Below the pieces are notes generated by a model, which was given only the letters and a program-made list of their open reading frames with translations, did not search any database and was not told the DNA's origin. The position numbers and the translations under genes are program-made. Of a DNA stretch of 64,000 nucleotides, positions 43,474 through 51,923 are shown in pieces (positions within the stretch are counted from its first letter, which is position 1; the number at the start of each line of letters is the position of its first letter). The stretch comes from Cellulophaga sp. 20_2_10 (GTDB taxonomy: Bacteria > Bacteroidota > Bacteroidia > Flavobacteriales > Flavobacteriaceae), in contig NZ_JAMCOJ010000004.1 of NCBI RefSeq assembly GCF_023476645.1, forward strand, positions 372,001 through 436,000. The letters run 5' to 3'.

Positions 43474-43905
43474 TTATTCTATTTTTCTACCTTCGAGGTT
43501 AACTCCTACTATTTTTTTAACCTCATATTTCATATGTTTAGGAATACTAATATGTAAGTCTTTAATTAGATATCTATGGTGCATTTGTGTCCATTCTTTA
43601 CTTATTATTGTTAAAGTATCGTTGGTTTCTACAACTTTAAATTCTAATGTTTCTGTATCAATTTTTTTAGGAGCTGTTTGTTTTCCATGGTATCCTAAAC
43701 TAGATAAATTACCTTTTACTTTAATAATTACAAGCGTATCATCTGTTTTTTTAACAGTCACACCATTATCGCAATAACACTCTATAATAAGGAGCTTTTT
43801 ATTTTTTGCTTCTAATTTTTGCGTTATAAAATCGTTTATAGAAAAATCCTGCCCGCTACAAGATGCGCTTAAGAGTAGCAGTAGAATAAAGTAAAATTTG
43901 TTCAT
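43474..43905 (-). CDS. lipoprotein B2 of a duplicated cassette, 143 aa
   Basis: 143 residues from ATG 43905 (MNKFYFILLLLLSASC), chosen because it matches the start of its paralogue. The frame extends 15 bp upstream but would add only MDELH. The lipobox Cys is residue 16. It shares LLIIECYCDNGVTVKKTDD and NLEGRKI with B1 at 41057-41488. Substitutions concentrate in the signal and in the segment WTQMHHRYLIKDLHIS. It directly follows cassette partner A2. Function unknown. Confidence 0.78.
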   Translation of the reverse strand: MNKFYFILLLLLSASCSGQDFSINDFITQKLEAKNKKLLIIECYCDNGVTVKKTDDTLVIIKVKGNLSSLGYHGKQTAPKKIDTETLEFKVVETNDTLTIISKEWTQMHHRYLIKDLHISIPKHMKYEVKKIVGVNLEGRKIE

Positions 43906-43964
43906 ATGTAATTCATCCATTTTAAGTATCCTTTAGTTCTAGTTAAAACAATATTATGTACAGT

Positions 43965-44834
43965 TTATAGCTCTATATCATCTGTAACTAACTCTTCTGT
44001 AGCTACATTAGTATGAAACTCTTTAAGTAACTCATAAACATAATCTGCATTACCTTCATGATGTCTTCTAGCCCAAAAAGTATATAAATAAGAGACTCTA
44101 CTTTCTGAAGTTAAGTAATCTTCAATTTTATAACTAGTGTAGTTTTCATACTTTAAAATTGATTGTACTTCTTTTAAATCTCTGTCATTAAACGTTTTAG
44201 AAACTAACTCAGACAGTTTATCATAATCTTCTTCTTTAGCTACGGAATATATTTCTTCCAATATATATTCATACCCTTGTAAGTCTTCATAAACTAATAA
44301 AGAAGCTTTTAACATTGCCTCTGATCCAGATTCTTTATAAATTTTGTTATTTTTAAATAAGTTGTAAATATTGTCTTTTACTTGTGGAGTTAGTATTTTT
44401 CTTAAATTCTCGGGACTTCTATCTATTTTACAAATTATAAAGGAATAATAATCATCTTTTGTGTCAAAAGTGCAAAAATCTTGGTAAGACAAGAAAGAAA
44501 AACTATTTGCAATACCTCTACGTACATCATAATTTTTAAGGTTAAAATCATTAAAAATATACTGAATCATTTCTTTTTTATCAGAAAGAATGTCTAAACT
44601 TTCGGTTATTATAAAGCTGATGCTCTTTTTTATTTCTACACTTTCAGTTTTCTTATTTTCAAGGTGTTTTTTAGAATTTTTAAGACTTTCATTATACTTT
44701 TCTAGAGAACTATTTATTATTTTTTGATGCTTAATTTGATTCTCTAATTCGGTTATTTTATCCTTGCTGTTTTTGTCATTGTTACAAGACGCTATTACTA
44801 AGAGTAATAAACATACTATTGCTTTTTTAATCAT
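43965..44834 (-). CDS. coiled-coil lipoprotein A2 of a duplicated cassette, 289 aa
   Basis: 289 residues. Lipoprotein signal MIKKAIVCLLLLVIASC with Cys17. The N-terminal coiled coil (KITELENQIKHQKIINSSLEKY) and blocks RSPENLRKILTPQVKDNIYNLF, ESGSEAMLKASLLVYEDL and EGNADYVYELLKEFHTN are shared with A1. Residues about 95-130 (NYDVRRGIANSFSFLSYQDFCTF) and about 190-245 (YEYILEEIYSVAKEEDYDKLSELV) are distinct. This patchwork of conserved and variable blocks after a recent duplication suggests diversifying selection or gene conversion. It is the first gene of the cassette run. Confidence 0.78.
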   Translation of the reverse strand: MIKKAIVCLLLLVIASCNNDKNSKDKITELENQIKHQKIINSSLEKYNESLKNSKKHLENKKTESVEIKKSISFIITESLDILSDKKEMIQYIFNDFNLKNYDVRRGIANSFSFLSYQDFCTFDTKDDYYSFIICKIDRSPENLRKILTPQVKDNIYNLFKNNKIYKESGSEAMLKASLLVYEDLQGYEYILEEIYSVAKEEDYDKLSELVSKTFNDRDLKEVQSILKYENYTSYKIEDYLTSESRVSYLYTFWARRHHEGNADYVYELLKEFHTNVATEELVTDDIEL

Positions 44835-45031
44835 TTGGGTATTGGTTTAGTGTGTGGTTATTGCAAATTCTAGGTTTGGCTATTTTAAAAATAAAGAAAC
44901 CATATATTAGTCAATACTAAACAAATTAGCGTACGTATTTAGCAGGCAATTAATATTCGTAAGTGTTTATTGTATTTTAGTATAATTATAGGCCTTAAAC
45001 TAAAATTTAGAGATGCATATCTAGGTATAAA

Positions 45032-45565
45032 TTAGAGTACTCTTCTATTGTTGTTGATAGCATTCTTGTAGGTTTCTGAATTTTTTTGCTTTAGTTCTAA
45101 AGCCAATTCTTTACTATATGTATTTCCTATTTCTTGCCACTTTTTTATTTGGGTAGCGCTTAATTTTATTTCACGGACTTGGTTTGCAATACCTCCAAGA
45201 AAAACCCACAAATAATAATCATTGTTAGTAGTTTTTCTAAATATAAAAGACCAATCTTCCCAATCTATAAGGGTTTCTTTAGATTGTAGTAGCTGTAATT
45301 GTAGTTCCGTAATAGTTATGGAATTAGTAAGGGCAGTTAACTCAAAAAAATCTTTAGTACTATTGGTAACATAGTTATATATGTCGGTTTTGTTTTTATC
45401 AGATAACTTAAAATCATCCTTTAAAAAAAGAACCAAATCTTCTACATCTGTAAAGTTTAGATGTGTTGTGTAATAATAGAATTTGTCTTGCCAGGTTTTA
45501 TAATCCGCAGTGATTTTAGATAAAATCCATTTATCACTTTTTGTATATACTAAGTCTAGAGGCAT
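45032..45565 (-). CDS. hypothetical protein, 177 aa
   Basis: 177 residues, soluble, without a signal peptide, starting MPLDLVYTKSDKWILSKITADY. It is mostly helical with a middle block DWEDWSFIFRKTTNNDYYLWVFLGGIANQVREIKLSATQIKKW. No named domain. It is the only clearly cytoplasmic unknown in this stretch and lies 26 bp downstream of a 369-residue lipoprotein gene, probably on the same transcript. An immunity or accessory role is possible but unsupported. Confidence 0.65.
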   Translation of the reverse strand: MPLDLVYTKSDKWILSKITADYKTWQDKFYYYTTHLNFTDVEDLVLFLKDDFKLSDKNKTDIYNYVTNSTKDFFELTALTNSITITELQLQLLQSKETLIDWEDWSFIFRKTTNNDYYLWVFLGGIANQVREIKLSATQIKKWQEIGNTYSKELALELKQKNSETYKNAINNNRRVL

Positions 45566-45591
45566 TATTGTTTTATACTTTACTGCTTAAG

Positions 45592-46701
45592 TTATAATTT
45601 AGGAAGCAATACTTCTTGAAAATATTTATAATAAATTTCATTATTATAATATTTAGAGTTGTCGTTATTTAAAACAAATAACAGCTCTTTATCTGGTAAA
45701 AAATATAAAATATGGCCATCAAAACCATCATCCATAAAAAATGTATTTTTATCTTCGGTGTACAGAATTTCAATATAGTCAGATCTGTAACCAGCATGAT
45801 CTTTAAGTACACGTAAAGATTCTTTAGCGTATTTATTTTTTATATATATTTCTTCTTTAACTGGGGTTTCCCGTAAGTCTTTTAGTAATGTTACAAGAGA
45901 AGAATCTTTTACAATTGAAAAATCAAAAAGCAAATCATTAGGATCGTAAGTGTACCTAAAATTATTAGGTTGTTGTTTTGTATACGCCACAACGGTATCT
46001 ATTAATGAATTAAAATATCTTGGGAAATGTACAGGAACAACATTGTGTAATTTTTTCCAATTTAGTTCTATTTTGTTTTCATCATTTAAATGTTTTGCCA
46101 TACGTAGTATGTCAATATTTTCATAGAACAGTTCTGTTGTTGTACTGTTTGCATTATGACTTGGCATTTTCTGGCTCAGAAAAAGATCAAAGCCTTTTTT
46201 TATGTTATTATATGTAAAGTGAATTATTTCAAATCCAGATATAATGCTTGTGCTGTCTGCGTAATCAACTCTATCATGTTGCTTTATTAATTTTTCTTTA
46301 GTTATGGCTAAGGAGTCTTCACTAGGTAAAAAAAACAAATACGTATTTCTTATACCATCAGCCCTTAAATCTTCTTGGTTGCTAAAAAATCGTATTGGAT
46401 TATAGTTGTTCACCTCTTCCGTAATAATTAAATCTCCTACCTTAACTCTATATGTACCAACACCACCTTTAATTGCTCTATAATTTACAGGAACAAATAA
46501 TTTTTTATCATCTAGGGTTACATATGCACAAACAGATGGTTCTGATAGTAAATTTTTAATATCAGCATCTATAGGTATTTCTAGTACGTCTTCTACATCT
46601 GGATTAATGTAAAAAGTATCATAACTTGTATTTAGTTCTACACAGCTAGTACCTAGTAAAATACAGCTTAATGTTAGTGTTAATTTTAAGTAGAGTTTCA
46701 T
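45592..46701 (-). CDS. lipoprotein of unknown function, 369 aa
   Basis: 369 residues. Lipoprotein signal MKLYLKLTLTLSCILLGTSC with Cys20. The mature protein begins with a beta-rich region (FYINPDVEDVLEIPIDADIKNLL, AYVTLDDKKLFVPVNYRAIKGGVGTYRVKVGDLII) and continues helical (KHLNDENKIELNWKKLHNVVPVHFPRYF). No family was recognised. It lies 29 bp downstream of the DUF1080 lipoprotein gene and 26 bp upstream of the 177-residue gene, so the three probably form one operon. Confidence 0.72.
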   Translation of the reverse strand: MKLYLKLTLTLSCILLGTSCVELNTSYDTFYINPDVEDVLEIPIDADIKNLLSEPSVCAYVTLDDKKLFVPVNYRAIKGGVGTYRVKVGDLIITEEVNNYNPIRFFSNQEDLRADGIRNTYLFFLPSEDSLAITKEKLIKQHDRVDYADSTSIISGFEIIHFTYNNIKKGFDLFLSQKMPSHNANSTTTELFYENIDILRMAKHLNDENKIELNWKKLHNVVPVHFPRYFNSLIDTVVAYTKQQPNNFRYTYDPNDLLFDFSIVKDSSLVTLLKDLRETPVKEEIYIKNKYAKESLRVLKDHAGYRSDYIEILYTEDKNTFFMDDGFDGHILYFLPDKELLFVLNNDNSKYYNNEIYYKYFQEVLLPKL

Positions 46702-46730
46702 TAGTTATCAATTAGGTGTAGGAGTATTTT

Positions 46731-47522
46731 TTATTCTAGTTCTTTAATCATAATATTTTTAAATACAATACCTTGGCCCTCTGCTTGTAGTGCAATGTAG
46801 CCGCTAGTTAGGGGAGTGCCATCAATTTTAAGTTCTGGGTTATAGCCACGAACAACACCACCACCAATTTTTGGTTTGGTATATTCTAATACTTTTACAC
46901 CGTTTACTTTGTGTATAATTAAAGAATCTCTGTAGACAATAAGTTCACCTTGTACCCATTGGTCCCATTTGTATGTTTTAGAAGTAGATCTAACACAGTG
47001 GCTAGCTTCATTTTTTCCTTTAAAAACGATATCTGTACCAGGAGAGCACATATTACCCGTTGGTCTTGGTTCCCCTTCTTTTTCTTCTGCTAGTATTTGG
47101 TATTCTATAGATATAGGCCAATCTTGTTCTTTTAAAATGGTTTTAGGATCTTGAGAATGAAACATGATACCGCTGTTTCTGTACGTAAATTTTGGAGCAT
47201 CTTTTAACCATTGATCCGTAAACTTGTATTCAAATTTAAGATGGTATGATGAAAATGGCTCATTATAAAATAAATGTCCATTACGTTTATCAAACGTTGT
47301 ATAATCATCATAATTAACAACTATAGTACCGTTAGCTGCTCTAAACGTATTTGCGTAATTGTCTCCGGTTACGTGGTGGTTTAATTTAGGAGTCCAACCA
47401 CTTAAATCCTTACCATTAAACAGACTACGCCATTCCCCTTTATTATTTTTAACTTTTTTACTACCACAAGAAATGGCTATTACTATTATTAATGCCGTTA
47501 AGCACGTATGTACTAGTTTCAT
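46731..47522 (-). CDS. DUF1080 (3-keto-disaccharide hydrolase-like) lipoprotein
   Basis: 263 residues. Lipoprotein signal MKLVHTCLTALIIVIAISC with Cys19. The remainder is a DUF1080 jelly-roll domain related to concanavalin-type glucanases: WRSLFNGKDLSGWTPK, NGTIVVNYDDYTTFDKRNGHLFYNEPFSSYHLKFEY, NSGIMFHSQDP, SIEYQILAE and GYIALQAEGQGIVFKNIMIKEL. DUF1080 proteins of Bacteroidota have been linked to 3-keto-disaccharide and other sugar hydrolysis at the envelope, and the substrate here cannot be inferred. It is the first gene of the island's minus-strand run. Confidence 0.9.
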   Translation of the reverse strand: MKLVHTCLTALIIVIAISCGSKKVKNNKGEWRSLFNGKDLSGWTPKLNHHVTGDNYANTFRAANGTIVVNYDDYTTFDKRNGHLFYNEPFSSYHLKFEYKFTDQWLKDAPKFTYRNSGIMFHSQDPKTILKEQDWPISIEYQILAEEKEGEPRPTGNMCSPGTDIVFKGKNEASHCVRSTSKTYKWDQWVQGELIVYRDSLIIHKVNGVKVLEYTKPKIGGGVVRGYNPELKIDGTPLTSGYIALQAEGQGIVFKNIMIKELE

Positions 47523-47608
47523 TATGGTGGTTTTTTAAAGTAAAGTTGTAATTGTTTAGGTGAAATTTACTACTAATATATGTATTTAAAAATATAGGAG
47601 CAATTTCA

Positions 47609-47633
47609 GGTATAAATGGTATAAATGGTATAA
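47609..47633. repeat. 9-bp tandem repeat (GGTATAAAT), 2.7 copies
   Basis: Perfect copies of a nine-base unit in the spacer upstream of the DUF1080 gene. It is short, AT-rich and could vary in length by slippage. No function is implied. Confidence 0.6.
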
Positions 47634-47682
47634 GATTTATAGAGATTTCTCTTTTATAAAGTATACTTAGTTCTGGTTTGGT

Positions 47683-47916
47683 CTATTGTTTTTGTAGCCA
47701 CATTCTAATTTCTTTACGCAAAGAAACTTCAGGTTTTGGCAAAGGTATGGTTTGTCCAGACTGTTTACTTCTATTAAATTTAGAATAGTTGGCTTTTAGT
47801 TTTTGCCAAACTTTAGGGTACAATTCTAAAAACTTATTAAAAAAACTCTGTTCATTCACTTGCCCTTCTAATTTAGAAAGTACTTCTTTAAATTTCTGCT
47901 CTTGTTCTATAATCAT
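47683..47916 (-). CDS. small conserved hypothetical protein, 77 aa
   Basis: 77 residues, mostly helical and basic toward the C-terminus: MIIEQEQKFKEVLSKLEGQV, then FFNKFLELYPKVWQKLKANYSKF and KPEVSLRKEIRMWLQKQ. No signal peptide or membrane segment. The regular amphipathic helices make it a plausible real gene. Similar short proteins occur in related genomes to my recollection, without a known function. It is transcribed toward the DUF1080 gene with 160 bp between them. Confidence 0.6.
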   Translation of the reverse strand: MIIEQEQKFKEVLSKLEGQVNEQSFFNKFLELYPKVWQKLKANYSKFNRSKQSGQTIPLPKPEVSLRKEIRMWLQKQ

Positions 47917-48055
47917 TTCGTTATTATTCAGTAATAAATTAGTGATTTTATATCTTATTTTCCTTTGCTTTTACTGCCATAATTAATTGAGTAGGCCAGT
48001 TGTTTTAAGGAAACTTTTTAATTGCGCTACAAATATCCTTATAATTTGTAGATCA

Positions 48056-49018
48056 TTAAAGACTATTAATTTTCTTTTCTGTATGTATAATTAAGTCCAC
48101 CGCTTGTTTATATTTTACAGGGTTAGAAGCCTTTTTAATTGCTTTGTATGCCTTTTGCGGATTAGATGTAGACTTGGAAAAGAACTCCCAAAAACCTAAC
48201 ATTTTCATTTTTATAGGTGTTGGCCCAGACAAGAACTCATTGTACTGTTGGTAAATAGTATCGTGAAATTCTTCAAAAATAGACCATCGGTTTTCAGGGT
48301 ATTCCATAGTATTATTTTTTATCATACTTGGCAAAAATGGATCTGTAATTAACCCACGACCAATCATAAAATGCTGTATACTTGGAAACTGTTCTTGCAT
48401 TTTTTTAAACTGAGCAACTGTAGTTATATCACCATTATAATACAATGTATGTTTAGCAACATCTACACATTTTTGAAAACCTTCTAAATCTACACCACCT
48501 TTGTATAGTTGTTTGCCTAGTCTTGCGTGTATAGCAATATTTTTAAGCGGATATTTATCTAGAACAGAGAATGCATCTAATATTTCATTGCTATTCTCGT
48601 ATCCAAGTCGCATTTTCATAGAAATAGTGACATTTGTCTCACTATGGGCACGATCTAAAATATGATCTATTTTCTCTGGATTGCATATAAGCCCAGATCC
48701 CATACCGCTATTGGTAACCATTGGGTAGGGGCAACCCAAATTCCAATTTAGCTCTTTATAACCTAGAGATTCTATGTATTTAATAGTATATATAAACTCA
48801 TCTGCATCTGCAGTCATTACCTGTGGTATTAACTCTAAAGATGTATTTACATCCGGATTTAAATCTCGTTGGTAAGAGCCTTTTATTACCATTTTTTTAT
48901 TAAACCTAATATACGGAGCATAGTAAGTATCTATACCACCAAAAAACTTTTGATGTGCATTTCTAAAGTTATAATCTGTAAAGCCTTGTAAAGGGGATGA
49001 TAGTAGTTTGTATTGCAT
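48056..49018 (-). CDS. tRNA-dihydrouridine synthase family protein
   Basis: 320 residues of the Dus TIM-barrel family, FMN-dependent enzymes that reduce uridine to dihydrouridine in tRNA. Motifs seen are SSPLQGFTDYNFR (start of the barrel), PQVMTADADEF, NWNLGCPYPMVTNSGMGSGL with the catalytic Cys in GCP, SMKMRLGYE, AIHARLGKQLYKG, YNGDITT and FMIGRGLITDPFL. The C-terminal helical tRNA-binding domain follows. Subfamily (DusA, B or C) cannot be fixed by eye, though the layout is closest to the DusC-like group in this phylum. Cytoplasmic. Confidence 0.9.
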   Translation of the reverse strand: MQYKLLSSPLQGFTDYNFRNAHQKFFGGIDTYYAPYIRFNKKMVIKGSYQRDLNPDVNTSLELIPQVMTADADEFIYTIKYIESLGYKELNWNLGCPYPMVTNSGMGSGLICNPEKIDHILDRAHSETNVTISMKMRLGYENSNEILDAFSVLDKYPLKNIAIHARLGKQLYKGGVDLEGFQKCVDVAKHTLYYNGDITTVAQFKKMQEQFPSIQHFMIGRGLITDPFLPSMIKNNTMEYPENRWSIFEEFHDTIYQQYNEFLSGPTPIKMKMLGFWEFFSKSTSNPQKAYKAIKKASNPVKYKQAVDLIIHTEKKINSL

Positions 49019-49293
49019 TAATAGGTTTTAAATCTTGCAAAGATAAAGCTTATTGTTGTTAGGCTCTTTTTAAAAACCAAGATGCGCTACTAATTTAGTT
49101 CAAGTGTTTTTTGTTTTTGCTGAAATTAAATACTCAAAATATTAAATCTAATATTCTCGTAACTTCAACTCATTACTTAATTTCTTAGAGTCGAAACTAC
49201 TTCTAACAGTCAGGTATATAAAATCCAGCCCAAAAAATAAGGAGGTAACTTTTTGGTTTGGTACAAACGCCTAATATATTTTTACATTGTTAT

Positions 49294-50544
49294 CTATAGT
49301 TCTTTGTTGGTAATGGCATAGAACCAACCTTCTCCACTACCAATATATAACGTTCCATTTTTATCAATACTTGGTGTAGCGTAGATACTACCATTGTCAG
49401 ATTCCCAGGCAGTTACTTGTTTATGTGCTGGCTTATTTGTGTTTTTATGATCTCCAAGAAATAGTTGCCAGACCAATTTATTATTTTTTATATCGAACGC
49501 ATTAAAACTACCATCAAATCGGCCTAAATACAACATATTATTGGCAATAACAGGTGAAGACCAATGAGGAAAAGTAGATGCTCCCATTTCATATCTATCC
49601 ATTGTTTTTCCATCTTTTAAACTTAAAACACACAGTTCGTTTGAGTATGGATCTCCATAATAAATTAAGTTATTTAGTATGGCTACAGAACTTCTAATAT
49701 TACCATTATAATCCTCATCATTTTTAGAGGCTCTCCAAATTAATGCACCATTAGTTGTATTGTAAGCATATATTGCTGGAGTATCATAGTATGTAGAACG
49801 ACTAAAAGGAACAATTAATGTATCACCAGAAATTGTGGGAGCAGCATAGATACTATTAAAGTCTTTTCCGTATTCACCTTCAAATTCTACTTGTACTTTC
49901 CAAATAATAGTACCTTTTGTATCCAAACACGCAATAATACCCTCTTCAAAAGTAGCATAAATGTATTTTTTATCTGCTGCTAATCCTCCTCTAACATTAG
50001 AATTGGCGACCTTACTTTCTTTTATTATTTTGCCAGAATCTTTATCTATTATTAAAATGATACCATCTGCATCACCTATAATAACAGAGTTGTTCACAAT
50101 TAATGGTTGTGAGTAGAGTTCTTTTTCTCTTTTAATACGCCATAATTCTTTTCCGTTCTTAGCATTAAGGCACCTTAAAAAGCCATCATCGCCTGTTGCA
50201 TAAATTTTATTTTTTGAAAAGGCAACACCACAAGCATCTTTTAAAGTTTTAAAGTGCCAGTTTATTTTTCCTGTAGCTGCACTAATACTGTATATACCAT
50301 CTAAACTATCAGATTTATTATGTTCGCTGCCCGAGCTTCCAACAAAAATTGCATCGGAATTAATAACACTATTATTTAAGTAACCTTGAATTCCAATGTT
50401 CGTTTTCCATTTAATTTCAGGGTTTCTAATTTCGGGTCTATCTACTGCAGCAGTTCGTAAATTATTAGCCTGAAATGTGTGCCATTTAGTGGAGCTACAC
50501 CCCGTTAAAATAAAAATCAGAAATAAATAAACAGATATTTTCAT
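49294..50544 (-). CDS. PQQ-like beta-propeller lipoprotein (BamB-like fold)
   Basis: 416 residues. Lipoprotein signal MKISVYLFLIFILTGC with Cys16. The mature protein is an eight-bladed type beta-propeller with repeated blade motifs: IYSISAATGKINWHFKT, LRCLNAKNGKELWRIKRE, ILIIDKDSGKIIKES, IACLDTKGTIIWKVQV, IYAYNTTNGALIWRASK, NAFDIKNNKLVWQL and TLYIGSGEGWFYAI. The fold is that of BamB and quinoprotein dehydrogenases, but catalytic calcium and PQQ residues were not identified, so a structural or binding role is likely. It is monocistronic. The other window member of this class is cytoplasmic (1006-1989). Confidence 0.9.
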   Translation of the reverse strand: MKISVYLFLIFILTGCSSTKWHTFQANNLRTAAVDRPEIRNPEIKWKTNIGIQGYLNNSVINSDAIFVGSSGSEHNKSDSLDGIYSISAATGKINWHFKTLKDACGVAFSKNKIYATGDDGFLRCLNAKNGKELWRIKREKELYSQPLIVNNSVIIGDADGIILIIDKDSGKIIKESKVANSNVRGGLAADKKYIYATFEEGIIACLDTKGTIIWKVQVEFEGEYGKDFNSIYAAPTISGDTLIVPFSRSTYYDTPAIYAYNTTNGALIWRASKNDEDYNGNIRSSVAILNNLIYYGDPYSNELCVLSLKDGKTMDRYEMGASTFPHWSSPVIANNMLYLGRFDGSFNAFDIKNNKLVWQLFLGDHKNTNKPAHKQVTAWESDNGSIYATPSIDKNGTLYIGSGEGWFYAITNKEL

Positions 50545-50780
50545 TTTTTTTAGCTTTTAGTACTTGTAGGTAATGTGTTTGTATATAGTGTGTTGTGTGG
50601 TTTAAGTGTCAAATTTAATACATATAAACGATATAGAAAGCCAAAAGTTCCTATGCTGTGGGATATATAAATAGGGGAGGACTAGCAGTTACTTGTATAT
50701 GGTGCTGATATTTTGTTTTTATAGACCGTTTGTTTATCTATTTTATTTATACGATTATACATAAAAAACAGCTAATTGCC

Positions 50781-51212
50781 TTATGTTATTAATTCCTTAA
50801 TTTTTATTAAGTCATTACTATTCGTTGTTTTTATTTTAACCGTAATCAAGCTATTATGTAGTACGCGATGCTTAATACCTTTTAAAATTAAACGGTCATT
50901 ATCTATAAAAGATTCATCTAATGTAATGGTCATTGCTTTTTTCTTATGTGCTATGTTTCTTTTAATGAAATGGTGAAAATAAGATCCATTTTCAATAAGT
51001 ATTCGGTCTTCATATATCTTCATTGTTCCAGACCAAAAAGCCATTTTTAAATTTTCAGTATCTCTTATTTCTAAGTTGTAAAATTGAGCTATTATTTTTT
51101 TATTACTTAAATCTTTATTTAAGTTTTCAGTATTTCTTGCAGTAAAAACTAATCCAATAATACCAAGTGTTATAAAGAGCGTAATAAAAAATAGTGGTAT
51201 TAATGTGTTCAT
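50781..51212 (-). CDS. membrane-anchored hypothetical protein, 143 aa
   Basis: 143 residues with one N-terminal membrane helix (LIPLFFITLFITLGIIGLVFTA, about 4-25) and a small soluble domain with a strand-rich pattern resembling a PH-like fold (KIYEDRILIENGSYFHHFIKRNIAHKKKAMTITLDES, RLILKGIKHRVLHNSLITVKI). No named family was identified with confidence. It stands alone between the propeller lipoprotein gene and a long gene-free stretch. Confidence 0.58.
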   Translation of the reverse strand: MNTLIPLFFITLFITLGIIGLVFTARNTENLNKDLSNKKIIAQFYNLEIRDTENLKMAFWSGTMKIYEDRILIENGSYFHHFIKRNIAHKKKAMTITLDESFIDNDRLILKGIKHRVLHNSLITVKIKTTNSNDLIKIKELIT

Positions 51213-51587
51213 TTTAATGATATCTGAGTGGTCTGACTACTAGTTGCTACTAGGTTTAAACACCTAAGTTAGTAAATGCAAACCGAATATGAAATCCGGT
51301 AGCACCTAAGCTTTAAGTTTTACTTTAAAGTTACGTTATACTCAACTATAAAATTAGCTTTATTCTCAAGCATTAAACTTTAATATGTAAAACCTTTATC
51401 TACTACACTTATATTTATACTTCGATTATATTAGATTATAATGAATGCATTGGACTGAGTATCGAAAGCTAAATTAGCTATACGTTATACGTTTTTTTTA
51501 ATAGAAAATTCTGATTTTATAAATTGTAAATCCATTAATTCATTTAAATTATTCACAAAAAACGATTGTATTTCTATTAAATTTTGT

Positions 51588-51666
51588 CATTTTTTACAAG
51601 GGTAACAGTTAGGTCTGTATTGTAAACGAGAGTAAATATATGTACAATTTACTCTCGTTTTTTATT
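51588..51666 (+). ncRNA. Candidate small RNA ending in an intrinsic terminator
   Basis: AAACGAGAGTAAAT (51624-51637) and ATTTACTCTCGTTT (51647-51660) form a 14-bp stem with a nine-base loop followed by a T-run on the plus strand. All flanking genes for 27 kb to the left are on the minus strand, so this terminator must end a short transcript made within the gap. The 5' boundary given is a guess. No good TAnnTTTG promoter was found, only the near match AAATTTTG at 51579-51586. Confidence 0.35.
51624..51666 (+). terminator. Orphan plus-strand intrinsic terminator
   Basis: A perfect 14-bp stem, nine-base loop and six consecutive T followed by ATTT. The opposite strand has a weaker T-run, so direction is assigned plus. 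Confidence 0.75.
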
Positions 51667-51874
51667 TAGAAGTAAAGATTACCCTCGTATAATTATAAAG
51701 TCTAATCATATTGTGTATTTAGTATTTGCATTTTCTTTAAAACTAAATTTTTATGTTCATTTTAAAGTAAAACAAATACCAAAATATAATTATAGTATAC
51801 CTTTTAGGGTGTAGCTTGCACTAAAGTAAAATAAGTTACAATTGAGGTGCAAAAAGTTGTATAATGGACTACAT

Positions 51875-51896
51875 CTAAGTTTTTATTTAAACTTAG
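51875..51896 (-). repeat. 8-bp inverted repeat downstream of mnmE
   Basis: CTAAGTTT / AAACTTAG with a six-base loop, 28 bp past the mnmE stop. There is no clear T-run on the minus strand, so it is a weak terminator candidate or an mRNA 3'-end stabiliser. Confidence 0.4.
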
Positions 51897-51923
51897 AACA
51901 CTACTATTTAACGTTAGTGCTAT

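Larger units (their letters stand above)
41057..44865 (-). repeat. Segmental duplication of a two-gene lipoprotein cassette
   Basis: Similarity at the DNA level runs from about 41061 to 42440 and again from about 43477 to 44865, covering genes A and B, the spacer between them and the leader of A (shared 'CATTTGGGTATTGGTTTAGTGTG'-like start region). The 330-residue gene lies between the copies. Direct orientation allows further recombination between copies. Confidence 0.8.
51213..51923. other. 711-bp gene-free region
   Basis: No open reading frame of plausible coding quality was found on either strand. Recognisable content is a strong plus-strand terminator hairpin at 51624-51666 with no plus-strand gene upstream, a weaker hairpin at 51875-51896 downstream of mnmE, and otherwise AT-rich sequence. 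It may hold a small RNA gene (see the separate entry) plus mnmE's 3' untranslated region. Confidence 0.6.

Noticed and set aside
24216-47522. Mobile island with identifiable borders
   Set aside because: No integrase, transposase, tRNA gene or flanking direct repeat was found, so island borders cannot be claimed.
47609-47633. Short tandem repeats as a CRISPR array
   Set aside because: Units are nine bases without spacers, and no cas genes are present.
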